Assembly (NCBI RefSeq): GCF_900496995.4
Contig: NC_044005.1
Span: 29,740,363-29,804,362, forward strand
DNA length: 64,000 bases
Direction of reading: 5' to 3'
DNA from: Aquila chrysaetos chrysaetos
Taxonomy: Eukaryota > Chordata > Aves > Accipitriformes > Accipitridae
Shown: positions 61,801 through 64,000 of the stretch, piece by piece
Numbering within the stretch: the stretch's first letter is position 1
How the letters are laid out: every line of letters begins with the position of its first letter
The notes under the pieces: generated by a model
What the model was told of the DNA's origin: nothing
The model's database searches: none
The model's input: the letters and a program-made list of their open reading frames with translations, nothing else
Made by a program: the position numbers and the translations under genes

Positions 61801-62486
61801 ATACCTGCTTGCAGCTTGAGGGGAATCTAGCAGTGGTTTTGACAAGAAAAACCATTATTCATCATGCCTCATTTAGCAGGCATCAAATTTTACATTTTCC
61901 CTCTGCCAGCTATTCACTCTCCCGCCCCTTCTCATCAGTCAAATACAATTAATATCACCTTAACTGACTGTTCACTTTGATTATCCAGTCTAGTACTATT
62001 ACTAGTTTCCTTTCTTGACTTTAGCAAACCTCGAGTAATGATTTATAACCCATTTAAAACAGCATTGCTGGCATGTCCATATACCTGAGTTTCTATTCGC
62101 TTTTTTACCCCAGATAACTTCCAGACTAATTAAATGTTACCATGTTGTTTCCTTATGCTTTGACTCCCTACCAGCCTTAGTATACCTGACCGTCTTTCAC
62201 TTTGAATTTCTTTCTGCCATCAGCTCTTCTGTACAACCTCTTGTTGACCGCTCTTCAGAGAAAAACCTATTTTTTGCAATTTATTTATCCTTGTTGCTGG
62301 TGTACCTTCCTTGGAAGTTCCTGAAGTGGTCTGTGACCTCTAAAACAACATCTTCTTTGACATTTAGTCAACATCTTGTACTATCTCAGTTCAACAGAGT
62401 CCTTCAGCTGGTGTTCCCCATTGCTCAGAAGCACCAAGGAAGGAGAGCTGTCAGTCTGGAGTAGATGGTTGCTGAGATTAAATTAC
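58813..62486. other. Intergenic DNA
   Basis: No gene is recognised. An A-rich tract lies at 59340-59400. The block 61080-61330 has CNE-like texture. The rest is unassigned. Confidence 0.5.
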
Positions 62487-62693
62487 CCAATTTGCTGGAC
62501 CACCTGCTGGTAGCTGTGGCTCTGCTTCTTCAAATACACATTTTCGCTATGTGTAGCCTGAATGTTGCAAATGCTCCTGAGGTATTTGAGTAGCTGTTTG
62601 GCACGAATCGGCTCTGAGAGATCATCGCTGGGATCAAAGAAATCAGACGTGAGAAAGGCCTGAAGGAGTCCAGGTATGTTTACATTCCTCATC
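62487..62693 (-). CDS. Candidate unassigned exon (69 codons), minus strand
   Basis: On the minus strand an open stretch of 207 nt is bordered by an acceptor (CCAGCTACAG before 62693) and a donor (TTGG|GTAATT after 62487). The translation begins MRNVNIPGLLQAFLTSDFFD, continues PSDDLSEPIRAKQLLKYLRS and ends near QSHSYQQVVQQIG. Composition is protein-like: mixed hydrophobic/charged helices, few low-complexity residues. I do not recognise the family, and no partner exons were found nearby. It may be an exon of a gene with other exons outside the window, a relic, or chance. Confidence 0.3.
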
Positions 62694-64000
62694 CTGTAGC
62701 TGGAGAAGGGTTGGTCACAGCAGTGTGCTGCCTTGCTGTCCCACTGAGTCTTCAGTGTCCTGCAACACCCTCCTTTCTGTGAGTTACCTGGGTGTTAGAA
62801 GCAATGATTCTTGCTATAAAATGTAAACAGTCAAAATATGCATCCAAACTTATTATTGCAAATCTAGGAAGAGCATTGCGCTATCTCTGTTTGAATTAGT
62901 GTGTAGGTGCAAAAGCCTCTCCTGAGTAATTAGGCATTCTGCCCTCCTGGAAGGAGTTTGTGTAATTCTCATGGAGGACTGTCAGGCAGTCAGGAGCGTT
63001 GGAGCTGTGTATTGATTTCTTTGGCTGATGCGTTCTTAATCTGGAGTCTACTTTGTCTTCTGCCAGCTTGCTTGCTGTGGGCTTGCAGGGTTTCATTTTC
63101 CACTGTAGCGCTGATGGGAGCCCAGCAGGTAGGAGTCCTCCACGGGCGGTGTCCACTGGCTTGCCTCTTTCTGTCTCCCAGAGTTTTTGTGGCACACTGA
63201 GTGGCAGAAGTCACCTCACTCCGTTATTTTTGTTTGTTTGTTTGTTTGTTTTTTATTATTATGACTTTTTAATTCCATTGATTTGCTCTACCAGGTGTCA
63301 TCTTGTAACCACATACTAAGGGGTGAAAAAGGCAAGTTTCGGTTCTGGTATGGAAGTGGTATGTTTGATAGCTGAATATGCTGGTGTACTCATAAAACAT
63401 AGGAGTGGCACTATCTTGCCCCCAGAGAAAGGCAAGACGTTCTAGAAACTTATAAAGCAAGCTGTGGTCCTGTGTCTGGTTTGAACACAGCTTAAACTCT
63501 TGTCTCTACAATGCATGTTGAGAACAGCTTGCACCATATGACTGTTCAATCATTCTCTAATCAAAATTTCTCAAAATTTCCTAGAACGTAAACTGTTTTA
63601 AAAGACAAATTATTTTTTGGAGATCTTTTATCTGTATTTCCTCAGCTCATCTATCCTTTTGATGGCTACCAAAATTCTTAAGACAGTAGACTATTACTTA
63701 AGTGGGAAAGTAATATTTAGAAAGGCTTTTATGATCTTGTAGTTGGCTTTAGACACAACAACTAATATTAATGAATTCTTACAATCAAACATCTAAGTAT
63801 TCATTAGAAGAGGAATTTGTTCCTCTCTTTTGAGTTGAGGCTTTAAGGGTGTAGCTGGAGCTTCTTTCCCTCTTCTGGCCCAAGGAATATTTAACTATTC
63901 CTTGAAGAATAGAAGAGCTTCAATCTGGTGGTATTGACAGCATTCCGACCCTAAATGCTGCACACCTGTGATGCGAGACACCCGAGTTTGAACTCTTGCG
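62694..64000. other. Intergenic DNA at right end
   Basis: No supported gene. A (GTTT)n microsatellite lies at 63228-63252. Minus-strand open frames at 62896-63214 show no recognisable domain. Confidence 0.5.
63228..63252. repeat. (GTTT)n microsatellite
   Basis: About six tandem GTTT units followed by a T/TTA-rich tract. Simple repeat. Confidence 0.9.

Noticed and set aside
1..64000. tRNA, rRNA, CRISPR, bacterial operon or phage features
   Set aside because: None seen. The window is vertebrate nuclear DNA, and I found no cloverleaf with A/B box motifs or spaced direct repeats.

Overview
The window is nuclear DNA from a vertebrate, almost certainly a bird. The genes are split by GT-AG introns, two promoters are CpG islands, and the interspersed repeats are CR1 LINEs. 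One of these, at 40830-41150, ends in the tandem ATTCTATG-type tail typical of avian CR1. There are no bacterial features, CRISPR arrays or operons. I cannot name the species from sequence alone.

Three protein-coding genes lie head-to-tail on the + strand in the left half. (1) SNX6 (sorting nexin 6) is partial: the window opens inside an intron and holds the last ten coding exons, 327-19189. They encode 316 residues that fit residues 91-406 of a 406-residue protein. (2) EAPP (E2F-associated phosphoprotein) is complete: six coding exons, 21327-26893, 288 aa, starting in a CpG island. (3) SPTSSA (small subunit A of serine palmitoyltransferase) is complete: two coding exons, 30638-34086, 68 aa, starting in a second CpG island. 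The order SNX6-EAPP-SPTSSA matches my recollection of human 14q13 synteny, so this is a conserved block. The three proteins are functionally unrelated (endosomal retromer sorting, cell-cycle transcription, sphingolipid synthesis). They share location, not a pathway.

The right half, about 34.5-64 kb, is a gene-poor intergenic region, matching the gene desert that separates SPTSSA from EGLN3/NPAS3 in mammals. It holds CR1 remnants of different ages and in both orientations, a Z-DNA-prone microsatellite, a 56-bp tandem duplication, and several stretches that look like conserved non-coding elements. One short open stretch on the minus strand, 62487-62693, has exon-like borders and protein-like composition, but I do not recognise it.

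I found no convincing novel system. The observations most worth checking are the unassigned minus-strand exon candidate, a possible alternative last exon for SPTSSA at 44310-44434, the weak SPTSSA exon 1 donor, the CpG-rich LTR-like segment upstream of SPTSSA, and the CNE-like blocks of the desert. Gene calls rest on hand translation and remembered family sequences; no database search was run.
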